From positions 19,632 through 83,631 of the forward strand of contig NZ_FNBW01000020.1 of NCBI RefSeq assembly GCF_900102465.1: 64,000 bases of DNA, read 5' to 3'. Within the stretch, counting starts at the first letter, position 1. Every line of letters starts with the position of its first letter. The position numbers and the translations under genes were made by a program. Shown piece by piece: positions 28,133 through 37,487 of the stretch. Origin of the DNA: Thalassobaculum litoreum DSM 18839 (lineage in GTDB: Bacteria; Pseudomonadota; Alphaproteobacteria; Thalassobaculales; Thalassobaculaceae). The notes under the pieces are model-generated. The model was given only the letters and a program-made list of their open reading frames with translations. It had not been told where the DNA came from and ran no database searches.

Positions 28133-29914
28133 ATGGCCGCGCCCCTGATCGATCCCCGCGACCTGGACTTCGCCCTCTGGCGCGTCCTCGACGCCGAACA
28201 GCTCACCGGCTACGAGCGCTTCGCCGATCACGGGCGCGAGACCTTCGAGGCGGTGATCGAGACCGCCCGGCGCATCGCGGAGGACAAGTTCCTGCCGCAC
28301 GCCGCCAAGGCCGACGCCAACGAGCCCTATCTGGAGAACGGCAAGGTCGTGCTGATCCCGGAGATCGCCGACGCGGTGCGCGCCTTCTCCGAGGCCGGGT
28401 TCATGGCCGCCCACCACGATGCCGACCGCGGCGGGATGCAGCTTCCCTGGACCATCCAGCAGGCCGCCTTCGCCCATTTCAAGGCGGCCAACGTGCCGAC
28501 CGCCGCCTATCCGTTCCTGACCATCGCGGCGGCCAACCTGATCCTCGCCCACGGGTCGGAGGAACAGCAGCGGGTCTGGATGCAGCCGATGCTGGAGGGG
28601 CGCTTCCTCGGCACCATGGCCCTGTCGGAGCCGCAGGCCGGCTCGTCGCTGTCCGACGTGCGCACCACCGCGCGGCTACTGGACGACGGCACCTACGCCA
28701 TCAAGGGCTCCAAGATGTGGACCTCCGGCGGCGAGCACGAGATCTCCGAGAACATCGTCCACATGACGCTCGCCCGCATCGAGGGGGCGCCGGAAGGAGT
28801 GAAGGGGCTGAGCCTGTTCATCGTGCCGCGCTACCGCCTGGACGAGACGGGCAAGGCGGGCGCGCCGAACGGCGTGCGGCTGATCGGGCTGAACCACAAG
28901 ATGGGCTATCGCGGCACGGTCAACACCGCGCTCAGCTTCGGCGAGGAGGACGACTGCATCGGCTGGATCGTCGGCGAGCCGAACAAGGGCCTGCTGCAGA
29001 TGTTCCACATGATGAACGAGGCCCGGGTCGGCGTGGCCTTCGGCGCCATCATGCTGGCCTATCGGGGCTATCTGGAGAGCCTGGCCTATGCCCGCGAGCG
29101 GCCCCAGGGCCGCCATCCGGGCGACAAGGACCCGACCACGCCGCAACTGCCGCTGATCGAGCATGCCGACGTCAAACGCATGCTGCTGCAGCAGAAGGCG
29201 GTGGCCGAGGGTGGGCTGATGCTGGCGCTGGACCTGGCCATGCGCATCGACCGGATGAACCACGACCCCGCGCCCGATATCCGTCGGCGCGAGGGCCTGA
29301 TGCTCGATTTCCTGACGCCGATCATCAAAGCCTGGTTCTCCGACCAGGCACTGGTGGCGAACCACAACGCCATCCAGATCTTCGGCGGCTACGGCTACAC
29401 CCGCGACTTCCCGGTCGAGCGGTTCTACCGCGACAACCGGCTGAATCCTATCCACGAGGGCACCAACGCGATCCAGGCGATCGACCTGCTGGGCCGCAAG
29501 GCGACGCAGAACCATGGCGCCGCCTTCGCTGCGGTGATCGAGGCGATCGACGACACGATCATCCAGGCCGCCGATATCCCCGAGGCCGCCGAAATCCGCG
29601 ACGCCACCCGCATCGCCCGGAACTGGCTGGTCGAGATCACCCGCGAACTGACCCAGGCCGCCCCCGAGATCGGCCCGATCCGCCTGCTGGCCAATGCCGA
29701 GGCCTATATGGACCTCGCCGGGCTGACCGTGTTCGGCTGGATCTGGACACGGCAGGCGATCGCCGCCGCGCGGGAGGGCGGGGATTTCGCCCAGGGCAAG
29801 CTGGCCGCGGCCCGCTATGTCGCCCGCTGGGAGCTGCCGCGGGCCGAACAGCGCGCCCGGCTGCTGCAATCTCTCGACGCCACGCTTGTCGATGTGCAAG
29901 AGAGCTGGTTCTAG
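28133..29914 (+). CDS. Acyl-CoA dehydrogenase, DmdC-like
   Basis: 593 residues, about 200 longer than ordinary short-chain acyl-CoA dehydrogenases, matching the long DmdC/FadE-like group. FAD and substrate motifs: MALSEPQAGSSLSDV, KMWTSGGEHEI, IFGGYGYTRDFPVERFYRD and IHEGTNAIQAIDLLGRK, the last of these carrying the Glu expected for alpha-proton abstraction. The C-terminal 120 residues form the extra helical domain of the group. DmdC acts on 3-methylmercaptopropionyl-CoA in DMSP breakdown, but most homologues act on other acyl-CoAs. Co-translated with the SDR; a palindromic repeat follows the stop. Confidence 0.92.
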   Translation: MAAPLIDPRDLDFALWRVLDAEQLTGYERFADHGRETFEAVIETARRIAEDKFLPHAAKADANEPYLENGKVVLIPEIADAVRAFSEAGFMAAHHDADRGGMQLPWTIQQAAFAHFKAANVPTAAYPFLTIAAANLILAHGSEEQQRVWMQPMLEGRFLGTMALSEPQAGSSLSDVRTTARLLDDGTYAIKGSKMWTSGGEHEISENIVHMTLARIEGAPEGVKGLSLFIVPRYRLDETGKAGAPNGVRLIGLNHKMGYRGTVNTALSFGEEDDCIGWIVGEPNKGLLQMFHMMNEARVGVAFGAIMLAYRGYLESLAYARERPQGRHPGDKDPTTPQLPLIEHADVKRMLLQQKAVAEGGLMLALDLAMRIDRMNHDPAPDIRRREGLMLDFLTPIIKAWFSDQALVANHNAIQIFGGYGYTRDFPVERFYRDNRLNPIHEGTNAIQAIDLLGRKATQNHGAAFAAVIEAIDDTIIQAADIPEAAEIRDATRIARNWLVEITRELTQAAPEIGPIRLLANAEAYMDLAGLTVFGWIWTRQAIAAAREGGDFAQGKLAAARYVARWELPRAEQRARLLQSLDATLVDVQESWF

Positions 29915-29915
29915 A

Positions 29916-29958
29916 CCGCGATCGGTTCAGATCGAAACGATCTGAGCCGTGAATCGCC
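29916..29958. repeat. Palindromic dispersed repeat, family C, copy 1
   Basis: CGGTTCAGATCG (29923-29934), loop AAA, CGATCTGAGCCG (29938-29949): a 12-bp stem with a single mismatch, two bases after the acyl-CoA dehydrogenase stop. The same core occurs at 44641-44667 and half of it at 36490-36515. It could trim or end the transcript before the next gene. Confidence 0.8.
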
Positions 29959-30017
29959 GTCTCACCTATTAAGACATTCCGCCGCTTTGTGGCTCACCCG
30001 TTCTGGAGGACGATCCC

Positions 30018-30890
30018 ATGACCATCCAACGTCTCGGCGTATGCGGCGCCGGCATGATGGGTTCCGAAATCGCGCTGGTCTTCGCGCTCGCCGACGTCAA
30101 GGTCCGGCTGATGGACGCCAGCCAGGAATACGTCGACAAGGCGATGGCCAAGCTGGAGAAGACGCTGGATTCCGGCATCGGCCGCGGCTTCTTCGCCGAG
30201 GAGGACAAGCCCCGCGCGCTGGCCAATATCGAGACCTTCACCGACGTGTCGACCTATGGCGACTGCGACCTGGTGATCGAGGCGATCACCGAGGACCAGG
30301 AGGCCAAGGGCGCGCTCTACAAGGAGCTCGACAAGGTCTGTAAGAAGGACGCGATCATCGCGTCGAACACCTCGTCGATCTCGATTTCGGTGCTGGCCTC
30401 GTACTTCTCCGAGGAGCGCCAGGGCAATTTCCTCGGCCTGCACTTCTTCTCCCCGGTCAGCCGGATGAAGCTCGTGGAAGTGATCAGCGGCATGGACAGC
30501 GATCCGGAGGTGGTGAAGCGCGCCACCGCCATGGTCGAGCTGCCGGGCAAGACCCCGATCCAGGTCAAGGACGTGGTCGGCTTCGCGGTCAACCGCATCC
30601 TGTTCGCCATGTGGGACGAGGCGATCCGCCTGGTCGAGGAAGGGGCCGCCACCCCGGCCGATATCGACACCGGTTGCCGCCTCGGCCTCGGCCACCCGGT
30701 CGGCCCGTTCGAGCTGATGGACAACATCACCATCGACCTGACTCTGAAGGTCAGCCAGATCCTGGAAGACGCCTATGGCGACCGGATGCACACCCGGCCG
30801 ACCATCAAGCAGCTCCACGCCGCCGGCCGCCTCGGCCGCCGCTACGGCCGCGGCTGGTACCGCTACCAGGACGGCAAGCGGGTCGACTGA
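30018..30890 (+). CDS. 3-hydroxyacyl-CoA (3-hydroxybutyryl-CoA) dehydrogenase
   Basis: 290 residues, the standard size. The Rossmann loop GAGMMGSEIALVFALADV opens the NAD domain; NTSSISISVLA and GLHFFSPVSRMKLVEVI carry the catalytic Ser and His; the C-terminal domain holds DVVGFAVNRILFAMWDEAIRLVEEG and HPVGPFELMD. It oxidises 3-hydroxyacyl-CoA to 3-ketoacyl-CoA. It follows the acyl-CoA dehydrogenase by 103 bases including a palindromic repeat, so it may be expressed with, or separately from, that gene. GGAGGA precedes the ATG. Confidence 0.94.
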   Translation: MTIQRLGVCGAGMMGSEIALVFALADVKVRLMDASQEYVDKAMAKLEKTLDSGIGRGFFAEEDKPRALANIETFTDVSTYGDCDLVIEAITEDQEAKGALYKELDKVCKKDAIIASNTSSISISVLASYFSEERQGNFLGLHFFSPVSRMKLVEVISGMDSDPEVVKRATAMVELPGKTPIQVKDVVGFAVNRILFAMWDEAIRLVEEGAATPADIDTGCRLGLGHPVGPFELMDNITIDLTLKVSQILEDAYGDRMHTRPTIKQLHAAGRLGRRYGRGWYRYQDGKRVD

Positions 30891-30910
30891 CCGCACAGCC
30901 CTACCCTGCC

Positions 30911-31025
30911 CGTCTCCTCGGCCCCGTGCCGGGGCCCAGGATGAGGAATGCTGGAACGCCGGAAGATCCCTCCAGCGCTCCAGCACGCGGCTTCCCTCGG
31001 TCCCGGCGCAAAGCCGGGAAGACAG
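30911..31025. repeat. Dispersed intergenic repeat, family B, copy 1
   Basis: About 115 bases starting CGTCTCCTCGGCCCCGTGCC and ending GCCGGGAAGACAG, followed 52 bases later by a related copy at 31077-31194 in the same orientation. Shared blocks include GCTGGAACGCCGGAA and CGGTCCCGGC. Both lie in the 420-base gap between the 3-hydroxyacyl-CoA dehydrogenase gene and hisZ, which otherwise shows nothing recognisable. Confidence 0.8.
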
Positions 31026-31076
31026 GGAGTATCGCGGTAAGGGCACCCGGCACTCCGGCACCCCCTCCCCTACAAC

Positions 31077-31194
31077 CGTCTCCCCGGGCCTGCCCCGGGG
31101 CCCAGGGCGAGGAGCGCTGGAACGCCGGAACGATCCTCCTCCGGCGCTCCGGCACGCCGCTCGCCTCGGTCCCGGCACATGGTCGGGAAGACGG
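31077..31194. repeat. Dispersed intergenic repeat, family B, copy 2
   Basis: About 118 bases, directly repeated relative to 30911-31025. It starts CGTCTCCCCGGGCCTGCCCC, contains GCTGGAACGCCGGAA and ends GGTCGGGAAGACGG. Its internal CTCCGGCACGCCG block matches CTCCGGCAAGCGG at 5565-5642. Confidence 0.8.
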
Positions 31195-31310
31195 AGAAGA
31201 GTGGGTGGGGGAGGAATCCCGCCTCCCCCGTTGCCCTGGCGCGCGCTTTCCTCTAACAGAGGGCGCCACCTGACGGTGGAACTGCGACGACCCGAAGGTA
31301 TCTGCGTCCC

Positions 31311-32471
31311 GTGACCGACGATCCCGTCCTGGATCCTGCCCTGACCGCCCTTCTGCCGGCGGGGTTTCGCGACATCCTCGCCCCGAACGCGGCCAACGAG
31401 GCCCGGCTGATCGACGCCATGATGTCGACCGCCACCGGTCACGGCTACCTGCGGGTCAAGCCGCCCCTGATCGAGTTCGAGACCAGCCTGCTCCAGGGGC
31501 CCGGTGCCGCCACGGCAGAGCGCGTGTTCCGGCTGATGGACCCGATCTCCCAGCGCATGATGGGCTTGCGCGCCGACATGACGGCGCAGGCGGCCCGCAT
31601 CGCCACCACAAGGCTGAAGAACGCGCCGCGCCCGGTGCGGCTCTGCTATGCGGGCGAGGTGCTGCGCACCACCGCCAACCAGCTCAACCCGGAACGCGAG
31701 GTCGTCCAGGTCGGCGCCGAATTGATCGGCAGCCCGACCGCCGAGGCCGATGCCGAGATCATCCTGGTGGCGATCGAGGCCCTGCGCGCGGTCGGCGTGG
31801 AACGCATCTCCCTCGACCTCATGGTGCCGACCCTGGTGCCCTCGGTGCTGGCCAAGCTCGGCCTGCCGGCAAAACCGCTCTCCGCCCTGCGCCAGGCGAT
31901 CGACCGCAAGGACGTGGCCGCGGTGGAGGAAATCGCCGGTGACGGTGCCGCCGTGCTGGTCGGCCTGCTGGAGGCCGCCGGACCGCGCACCGAAGCGATG
32001 CAGGCCCTGTCCCGGCTTGACCTCCCCGGAGACGCCCGCGAAGCACTGGACCGGCTGACCGAGGTGGTCGAGCTGGTGACCGCGGTCGAGCCCGACCTTT
32101 CCATAACCCTGGACCCGGCCGAGAACCGCGGGTTCGAGTATCACACAGGCATCGCCTTCAGCCTGTTCGCCCGCGGCGTGCGGGCCGAGATGGGCCGCGG
32201 CGGACGCTACCGGCCGAACCACGACCCCGAGGGCACGGCCACCGGCTTCACCCTGTATCTGGAGCGAGTGCTGCAGGCCCTGCCGGACCCGAAGAAGCCG
32301 CAGACGGTCTTCGTGCCGCATGGCACGCCGCGCGATCAGGCGGCGGCGCTGCGCCGAGACGGCCGGATCACGGTGGCTGGGCTGACACCGGCGGACGATG
32401 CCGAGGCCGAGGCCCGGCGCATGGGCTGCACTTTCATTCTGCGCGACGGCCAGGTGGCCGCGCTGAACTGA
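31311..32471 (+). CDS. hisZ: ATP phosphoribosyltransferase regulatory subunit HisZ
   Basis: 386 residues from a GTG start. The protein resembles the catalytic core of histidyl-tRNA synthetase: LLPAGFRDILAPNAANEARLID, PLIEFETSLL, RADMTAQAARIATTRL and NREVVQVGAELIGSP-type segments, with EVLRTTANQLNPEREVVQVGAELIG read as motif 2. It lacks the anticodon-binding domain and full synthetase signature, which marks HisZ, the regulatory partner of short HisG in histidine biosynthesis. It is 39 bases upstream of purA, a common alphaproteobacterial pair. Confidence 0.93.
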   Translation: MTDDPVLDPALTALLPAGFRDILAPNAANEARLIDAMMSTATGHGYLRVKPPLIEFETSLLQGPGAATAERVFRLMDPISQRMMGLRADMTAQAARIATTRLKNAPRPVRLCYAGEVLRTTANQLNPEREVVQVGAELIGSPTAEADAEIILVAIEALRAVGVERISLDLMVPTLVPSVLAKLGLPAKPLSALRQAIDRKDVAAVEEIAGDGAAVLVGLLEAAGPRTEAMQALSRLDLPGDAREALDRLTEVVELVTAVEPDLSITLDPAENRGFEYHTGIAFSLFARGVRAEMGRGGRYRPNHDPEGTATGFTLYLERVLQALPDPKKPQTVFVPHGTPRDQAAALRRDGRITVAGLTPADDAEAEARRMGCTFILRDGQVAALN

Positions 32472-32510
32472 GCTCGGGCCGGAGCGGCCCGCAAGACTGA
32501 GGACAACGGT

Positions 32511-33803
32511 ATGAGCAATGTCGCGGTGATCGGCGCCCAGTGGGGTGACGAGGGCAAAGGCAAGATCGTCGACTGGCTGTCGGAGCGCGCCGACGTGGTC
32601 GTGCGGTTCCAGGGCGGCCATAACGCCGGCCATACCCTGGTCATCGGCAACCAGACCTTCAAGCTGAGCCTCCTGCCCTCCGGCGTGGTCCGCAAGGGCA
32701 AGCTGTCGGTGATCGGCAACGGCGTGGTGGTCGATCCCTGGGCCTTCGTCGCCGAGAAGCAGCGGATCGAGGAGCAGGGCATCGTCCTCACCCCCGAGGA
32801 CCTGCAGGTCTCCGAAGTCGCCGCCCTGATCCTGCCGGTGCACCGGATGCTCGACCAGGCGCGCGAGAGCGCGCGCGGCGACAAGAAGATCGGCACCACC
32901 GGCCGCGGCATCGGCCCGGCCTACGAGGACAAGGTCGGCCGCCGGGCGATCCGCGTCGGCGATCTGGCCGAGCCGGAGACGGTGAAGGCCAAGGCCGCCT
33001 ATCTCGCCGAACACCACAACGCCTATCTGCGCGGCCTCGGCCAGCCGGAGATCGACGCAGACAAACTGGTCGCCGAGCTGATGGAGATCGCGCCGAAGAT
33101 CCTGCCCTATGCCTGCCGCGTCTCCGAGCGGCTCGACGCCGCCCGGCGCGCCGGCAAGCGCATCCTGTTCGAGGGCGCCCAGGCGGTGATGCTGGACGTC
33201 GACCATGGCACCTATCCGTTCGTGACATCCTCCAACACCGTCGCCGGCCAGGCCGCCACCGGCTCCGGCATCGGCCCGACCTCCATCGGCACCGTGCTCG
33301 GCATCGCCAAGGCCTACACCACCCGGGTCGGCGAAGGCCCCTTCCCGACCGAGCTGACCGACGAGATCGGCAAGCTGCTGGGCGAGCGCGGGCGCGAGTT
33401 CGGCGTGGTCACCGGCCGGGCCCGGCGCTGCGGCTGGTTCGACGCCGTGATGGTCCGCCAGGCGGTGCGCACCGGCGGCATCACCGGCATCGCGCTGACC
33501 AAGCTGGACGTGCTGGACGGGCTGACCGAGCTGAAGGTCTGCACCGGCTACAAGCTGGACGGCGAGACCATCGACTACTTCCCGGCCGGCATGGGCGCCC
33601 AGCAGCGGGTGGAGCCGATCTACGAGACCATCGAGGGCTGGAGCGAGAGTACCAAGGGTGCGCGCTCCTGGGGTCAGCTTCCGGCACCGGCGATCAAGTA
33701 CATCCGTCGAGTGGAAGAACTGATCGGCGCGCCGGTCACCCTGCTGTCGACCTCGCCGGAGCGCGAGGACACGATCCTCATGGAAGACCCGTTCGCCGAC
33801 TGA
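32511..33803 (+). CDS. purA: Adenylosuccinate synthetase
   Basis: 430 residues, standard length. It opens with the GTP-binding hallmark [16 protein letters not shown] and includes [52 protein letters not shown] and [16 protein letters not shown]. It converts IMP and aspartate to adenylosuccinate with GTP, the committed step to AMP. Probably co-transcribed with hisZ; both pathways meet at AICAR/ATP use. Confidence 0.98.
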   Translation: MSNVAVIGAQWGDEGKGKIVDWLSERADVVVRFQGGHNAGHTLVIGNQTFKLSLLPSGVVRKGKLSVIGNGVVVDPWAFVAEKQRIEEQGIVLTPEDLQVSEVAALILPVHRMLDQARESARGDKKIGTTGRGIGPAYEDKVGRRAIRVGDLAEPETVKAKAAYLAEHHNAYLRGLGQPEIDADKLVAELMEIAPKILPYACRVSERLDAARRAGKRILFEGAQAVMLDVDHGTYPFVTSSNTVAGQAATGSGIGPTSIGTVLGIAKAYTTRVGEGPFPTELTDEIGKLLGERGREFGVVTGRARRCGWFDAVMVRQAVRTGGITGIALTKLDVLDGLTELKVCTGYKLDGETIDYFPAGMGAQQRVEPIYETIEGWSESTKGARSWGQLPAPAIKYIRRVEELIGAPVTLLSTSPEREDTILMEDPFAD

Positions 33804-33906
33804 TCTTAACCACACAACTGGCGGCTGGCGCGGGTCTTCGACCTCGCCGAACCGCGTGCTAGACTTCGGCCGCGCGTCCTGATTCGCGCGGCTGGAGGAT
33901 CCTCAC

Positions 33907-35907
33907 GTGGCGGAGCCAATCGTCCTCAAGGAGCGGGTCGAGATCGACGCCGATCATCCGCTCCCTGAGTTCAATATCCAGAACGCGGCGGCCTATGCCG
34001 CGAAAGCCCGGCGGGAAAGCCAGGGCGAGATGATCGCCTATGTCTGCGATCCGAGCATTCCGCATCGCCACGACGATCTGGAATCCATGCGCGGGTTCAC
34101 CACCAACGGGCTGATCCGCCTCGTCGAATGGGGGGTGGTCACCTGGCGTCCCCTCAACCGGCGCCTGGCGGTGGTGGTCTACGAAAAGCCGCTCGGCGGC
34201 CGAATCGCGTCGAAGATCTCCGACACGATCGAGCCGATGAGCGACGAGGTCATCACCCGCAACTTCCTCACCCCCGCGATGGGCGTGCTGCGGGACATGT
34301 CGGCCCGCGGCGTGCCGCACCGCGCGATCCGGCCGGACAACCTGTTCTATTCGGATTCCGGCAAGCGTCACATCATCCTGGGCGACGCGCTCACCGCCCC
34401 GCCCGGCCTGCACAATCCGACCTTCTGCGAGACCCTGGAACAGGGCATGGCCGATCCGGAGGCGCGCGGCCGGGGTGGCGTCTCCGACGACCTCTACGCC
34501 ATCGGAGTCTGCGTCATTTTCCTGCTGCTCGGCCGCAATCCGCAGCACGCGATGTCACCGACGGAGATCATCGAGCGGAAGATCGCCATCAGCTCCTACG
34601 CCGCGCTCACCGCCGGCCACCGGATTCAGATGAACATGGTCGAGCTGCTGCGCGGCCTGCTCGCCGACGACCCGAAGGACCGCTGGTCGGTGCGCGAGGT
34701 CGAGCTGTGGATCGGCGGCCGCCGCCTCACGCCGAAGCAGGCGAAGCTGCCGCCGAAGGCGGCGCGCCCGATCAACATCGCCGGCCGCGACCACGACAAC
34801 GTGCGGTCGGTCGCCGAGGCGCTGGGCCGCAACTGGCTGGTAGCCGGCGAGGTGGTGCGCGGCCAGGACTTCGACAACTGGATCCGCCGCAGCCTCACCG
34901 ACGAGCGGGTCATCGACGCCATGAACAAGACCCTGGGCAGCCAGGCCCTCCTGGCCAAGACCCCGGACAGCGAGAACCCCCGGCTGGTCACCCGCGCCTG
35001 CATGGCCCTGGATGCGAACGCTCCCCTGCGCCACAAGGGCTTCAGCGCCCATGTGGACGGCGTCGGCGCGGCGCTGGCGATCGGCTTCGACCGCGAGGAC
35101 ATCCGCCAGAAGGTGGCCGACTTCATCAATGGAAAGTTCATCGGCGCCTGGATGTCGCTGCAGACCCGCAACCGCGCCGATCTGAACGAGATGTACGGCC
35201 TGTTCGACAAACTGCCAGTACCGCTGAACATGACCGGCATCGGCTACGGCATCGAGCGGGTGCTGTACGAGCTGAACAAGCACCTGCACTGTCAGTCGCC
35301 GCTGATCGAGCCGTTCTTCGTCACCACCGTCGACCGGCTGATCCCGGCCCTGGAAGGCGCCTCGAAAAGCCGGGACCGGCCGCGCATGCCGATCGACCGG
35401 CACATCGCCGCGTTCGCCGCCGCCCGCACCGCCGACGTGGACGAGCGACACCTGCGCGCCCTCTCCAACAACAACCAGGGCGGCACCGACCACATCCTCG
35501 CCGCCCTTTCGCTGCTGGCCCGGATCCAGACAATGAGCAAGAACGGTCCGGCGCCGACCCTGGCCGCCTGGTTCGCGGAGCTGATGGAGCCGGCGGTCAA
35601 CAGCTTCCACAATCTCAAGCAGCGCAAGGCCATCGAGGCGAACGTCGCCCGGGCCGCGGAGACCGGCATGCTGATGGAGCTGCAGGCGATCTATGCCGAC
35701 CAGAAGGCGATCCAGCGCGACCAGCACGGCTACGCCCAGGCCCAGCAGGAGCACCGTTACTGCGGCGCGCAGATCGAGCAGCTCACCCTGGAACTGAACA
35801 ACCGGGAACACATGGCGACCGAGTTGGGCGAGCAGGTCGCCGCCGTCACCTCGGGTGTCGTGGGGAGCCTGGGATCGACCGCCATCATCGTCATGTTCAT
35901 GCTGTAA
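33907..35907 (+). CDS. Membrane-anchored pseudokinase-like protein
   Basis: 666 residues from a GTG with GGAGG upstream. Residues about 60-285 look like a protein kinase C-lobe: GVPHRAIRPDNLFY in the catalytic-loop position (H138, R139, A140 where active kinases have Asp, N145), ILGDALTAPP near D160 in place of DFG, and DDLYAIGVCVIFLLLGRNP as helix F. No N-lobe glycine loop was recognised. Residues 300-640 are helical with no known family, and the last 20 (VVGSLGSTAIIVMFML) form a tail anchor. So it is probably a scaffold or sensor rather than a kinase. The small membrane protein follows after 34 bases. Confidence 0.82.
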   Translation: MAEPIVLKERVEIDADHPLPEFNIQNAAAYAAKARRESQGEMIAYVCDPSIPHRHDDLESMRGFTTNGLIRLVEWGVVTWRPLNRRLAVVVYEKPLGGRIASKISDTIEPMSDEVITRNFLTPAMGVLRDMSARGVPHRAIRPDNLFYSDSGKRHIILGDALTAPPGLHNPTFCETLEQGMADPEARGRGGVSDDLYAIGVCVIFLLLGRNPQHAMSPTEIIERKIAISSYAALTAGHRIQMNMVELLRGLLADDPKDRWSVREVELWIGGRRLTPKQAKLPPKAARPINIAGRDHDNVRSVAEALGRNWLVAGEVVRGQDFDNWIRRSLTDERVIDAMNKTLGSQALLAKTPDSENPRLVTRACMALDANAPLRHKGFSAHVDGVGAALAIGFDREDIRQKVADFINGKFIGAWMSLQTRNRADLNEMYGLFDKLPVPLNMTGIGYGIERVLYELNKHLHCQSPLIEPFFVTTVDRLIPALEGASKSRDRPRMPIDRHIAAFAAARTADVDERHLRALSNNNQGGTDHILAALSLLARIQTMSKNGPAPTLAAWFAELMEPAVNSFHNLKQRKAIEANVARAAETGMLMELQAIYADQKAIQRDQHGYAQAQQEHRYCGAQIEQLTLELNNREHMATELGEQVAAVTSGVVGSLGSTAIIVMFML

Positions 35908-35941
35908 CGCCTTTTACCTGATCCAGGACCCCTAGCCCCCG

Positions 35942-36445
35942 ATGAGTGCCAACGCCGCCAGCTCCGCCGCCACCAAGACCATCATGTTCGTGCTCGTCGC
36001 CGGCGGCGCCGTTCTGTTCCTGCCGTCGATGATGCTGCTGGTGATCGGCATGACGCCGACCCTGGCCGCCATGCTCACCGACCGGCGGCGGGAGAAATAC
36101 GCGACCCTCTGCGTCGGCTGCATAAATTTCACCGGAGTGCTGCCGTTCCTGATCGAGCTGTGGACCCAGGACCATACCTATGAGCATGCGTTCCAGGTGA
36201 TCAGCTCGCCCTTCACCTGGCTGGTGATGTTCGGGGCGGCCGCAATCGGCTGGGCGATCTACTTCGTCGCGCCGGGGATCGTCGGCATGTTCATCGCCAT
36301 GCGCGCCGACCAGCGGGTCGAGCGGCTGCGGCGGCGGCAGCGGGATCTGGTGGAGGAATGGGGGCCGGGCGTGGCCGGTAGCGCCGACCGGGAGGAGGAC
36401 GACGCCAAGAAGGGAGCCCGGCGGGGCGGCGGGCGCGAAGAGTAG
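35942..36445 (+). CDS. Small inner-membrane protein, partner of the pseudokinase
   Basis: 167 residues with three hydrophobic helices: about 13-45 (IMFVLVAGGAVLFLPSMMLLVIG), 58-72 and 85-120 (FTWLVMFGAAAIGWAIYFVAPGIVGMFIAM). The C-terminal 45 residues are highly charged (VERLRRRQRDLVEEW, then REEDDAKKGARRGGG). No named family was recognised. Its position 34 bases after a tail-anchored pseudokinase gene, same strand, suggests a complex at the membrane. Confidence 0.8.
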   Translation: MSANAASSAATKTIMFVLVAGGAVLFLPSMMLLVIGMTPTLAAMLTDRRREKYATLCVGCINFTGVLPFLIELWTQDHTYEHAFQVISSPFTWLVMFGAAAIGWAIYFVAPGIVGMFIAMRADQRVERLRRRQRDLVEEWGPGVAGSADREEDDAKKGARRGGGREE

Positions 36446-36489
36446 GTCCTTCGCACCCGCGCGTCGTTTGCGGAGTTTTCAGTGTATTA

Positions 36490-36515
36490 GATTCGATCTG
36501 AACCGATCGTGCTTT
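36490..36515. repeat. Family C palindromic repeat, half copy
   Basis: ATTCGATCTGAACCGATCGT reproduces the right half of the family C element at 44641-44678 (TTTCGATCTGAACCGATCGC). It lies just past the rpoH stop and lacks the left arm. Confidence 0.6.
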
Positions 36516-37413
36516 AGGCGTGATCCTTCAGGAGCTTCTGTTCCATCGCGGCGTTCTTGATCGACTTCTGCAGCTTCTCGAAGGCCCGTACCTCAATCTG
36601 GCGGACCCGCTCGCGGCTGATGCCGTATTCCTGGCTCAGATCCTCCAGGGTGGTCGGGTCGTCGCGCAGGCGCCGCTCGGTCAGGATGTGACGCTCGCGG
36701 TCGTTCAGGGTCTCCATGGCCTTGTTGAGAAGCAGGCGCCGCTTCTGCAGCTCCTCGTCCTCGGCCAGACGTGTCTCCTGGCTGACTTGGTTGTCGTCGA
36801 CCAGCCAATCCTGCCACTCGCCCTCGCCGTCGATCCGCAGCGGCGCGTTCAGCGAGTGGTCGGGGCTCGCCAGGCGGCGGTTCATAGAGACGACGTCGGC
36901 CTCGGTCACGTCCAGCCGCTCGGCGATGGCGGTGACCTTGTCCGGCGACAGGTCGCCGTCCTCGATCGCCTGCATCTGGCCCTTGAGCTTGCGCAGGTTG
37001 AAGAACAGCTTCTTCTGAGCGGCGGTGGTGCCCATCTTCACCAGCGACCAGGAATGCAGGATGTACTCCTGGATCGACGCGCGGATCCACCACATGGCAT
37101 AGGTCGCCAGACGGAAGCCCCGCTCCGGATCGAACCGCTTCACCGCCTGCATCATGCCGACATTGCCCTCCGAGATCAGCTCGGCGACCGGCAGACCATA
37201 GCCGCGATAGCCCATGGCGATCTTCGCCACGAGACGCAGGTGGCTGGTGACCAGCTTGTGGGCCGCGTCCGTATCCTCATGCTCGCGCCAGTTCTTGGCG
37301 AGGATGTACTCCTCCTCCGGCTCGAGCATCGGAAACTTGCGGATTTCCTGCAGGTACCGTGACAGATTGCCTTCGACGCTGATCGTGGGCAGTGTGTTGC
37401 CGCTCGACGCCAT
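36514..37413 (-). CDS. rpoH: RNA polymerase sigma-32 (heat-shock) factor
   Basis: 299 residues with sigma-70 regions in order: region 2 (LVTSHLRLVAKIAMGYRGYGLPVAELISEGNVGMMQAVKRFDP compressed in residues 55-100, then FRLATYAMWWIRASIQEYI), the RpoH box AAQKKLFFNLRKLKG (about 131-145) that distinguishes sigma-32, and region 4 (LEDLSQEYGISRERVRQIEVRAFEKL). It directs heat-shock transcription. GGAAGGAAA precedes the ATG. It follows rluD on the same strand with a 120-base gap that contains a near-perfect palindrome. Confidence 0.97.
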   Translation of the reverse strand: MASSGNTLPTISVEGNLSRYLQEIRKFPMLEPEEEYILAKNWREHEDTDAAHKLVTSHLRLVAKIAMGYRGYGLPVAELISEGNVGMMQAVKRFDPERGFRLATYAMWWIRASIQEYILHSWSLVKMGTTAAQKKLFFNLRKLKGQMQAIEDGDLSPDKVTAIAERLDVTEADVVSMNRRLASPDHSLNAPLRIDGEGEWQDWLVDDNQVSQETRLAEDEELQKRRLLLNKAMETLNDRERHILTERRLRDDPTTLEDLSQEYGISRERVRQIEVRAFEKLQKSIKNAAMEQKLLKDHA

Positions 37414-37487
37414 GCGGTTTCCTTCCGGTTCGGTCGTCTAATTCCAAGGTCTTTAGAGAAAGCCGGGCACGCGAAGACCCGCTCCCG

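Noticed and set aside
30911..31194. Possible structured RNA or riboswitch upstream of hisZ
   Set aside because: The folding potential is explained by the repeated family B element, and no known riboswitch core was recognised.
29994..33815. A 1273-codon open frame on the minus strand
   Set aside because: It runs antisense through hisZ, purA and the 3-hydroxyacyl-CoA dehydrogenase gene, all clearly real; its translation is low-complexity and an effect of high GC at third positions.
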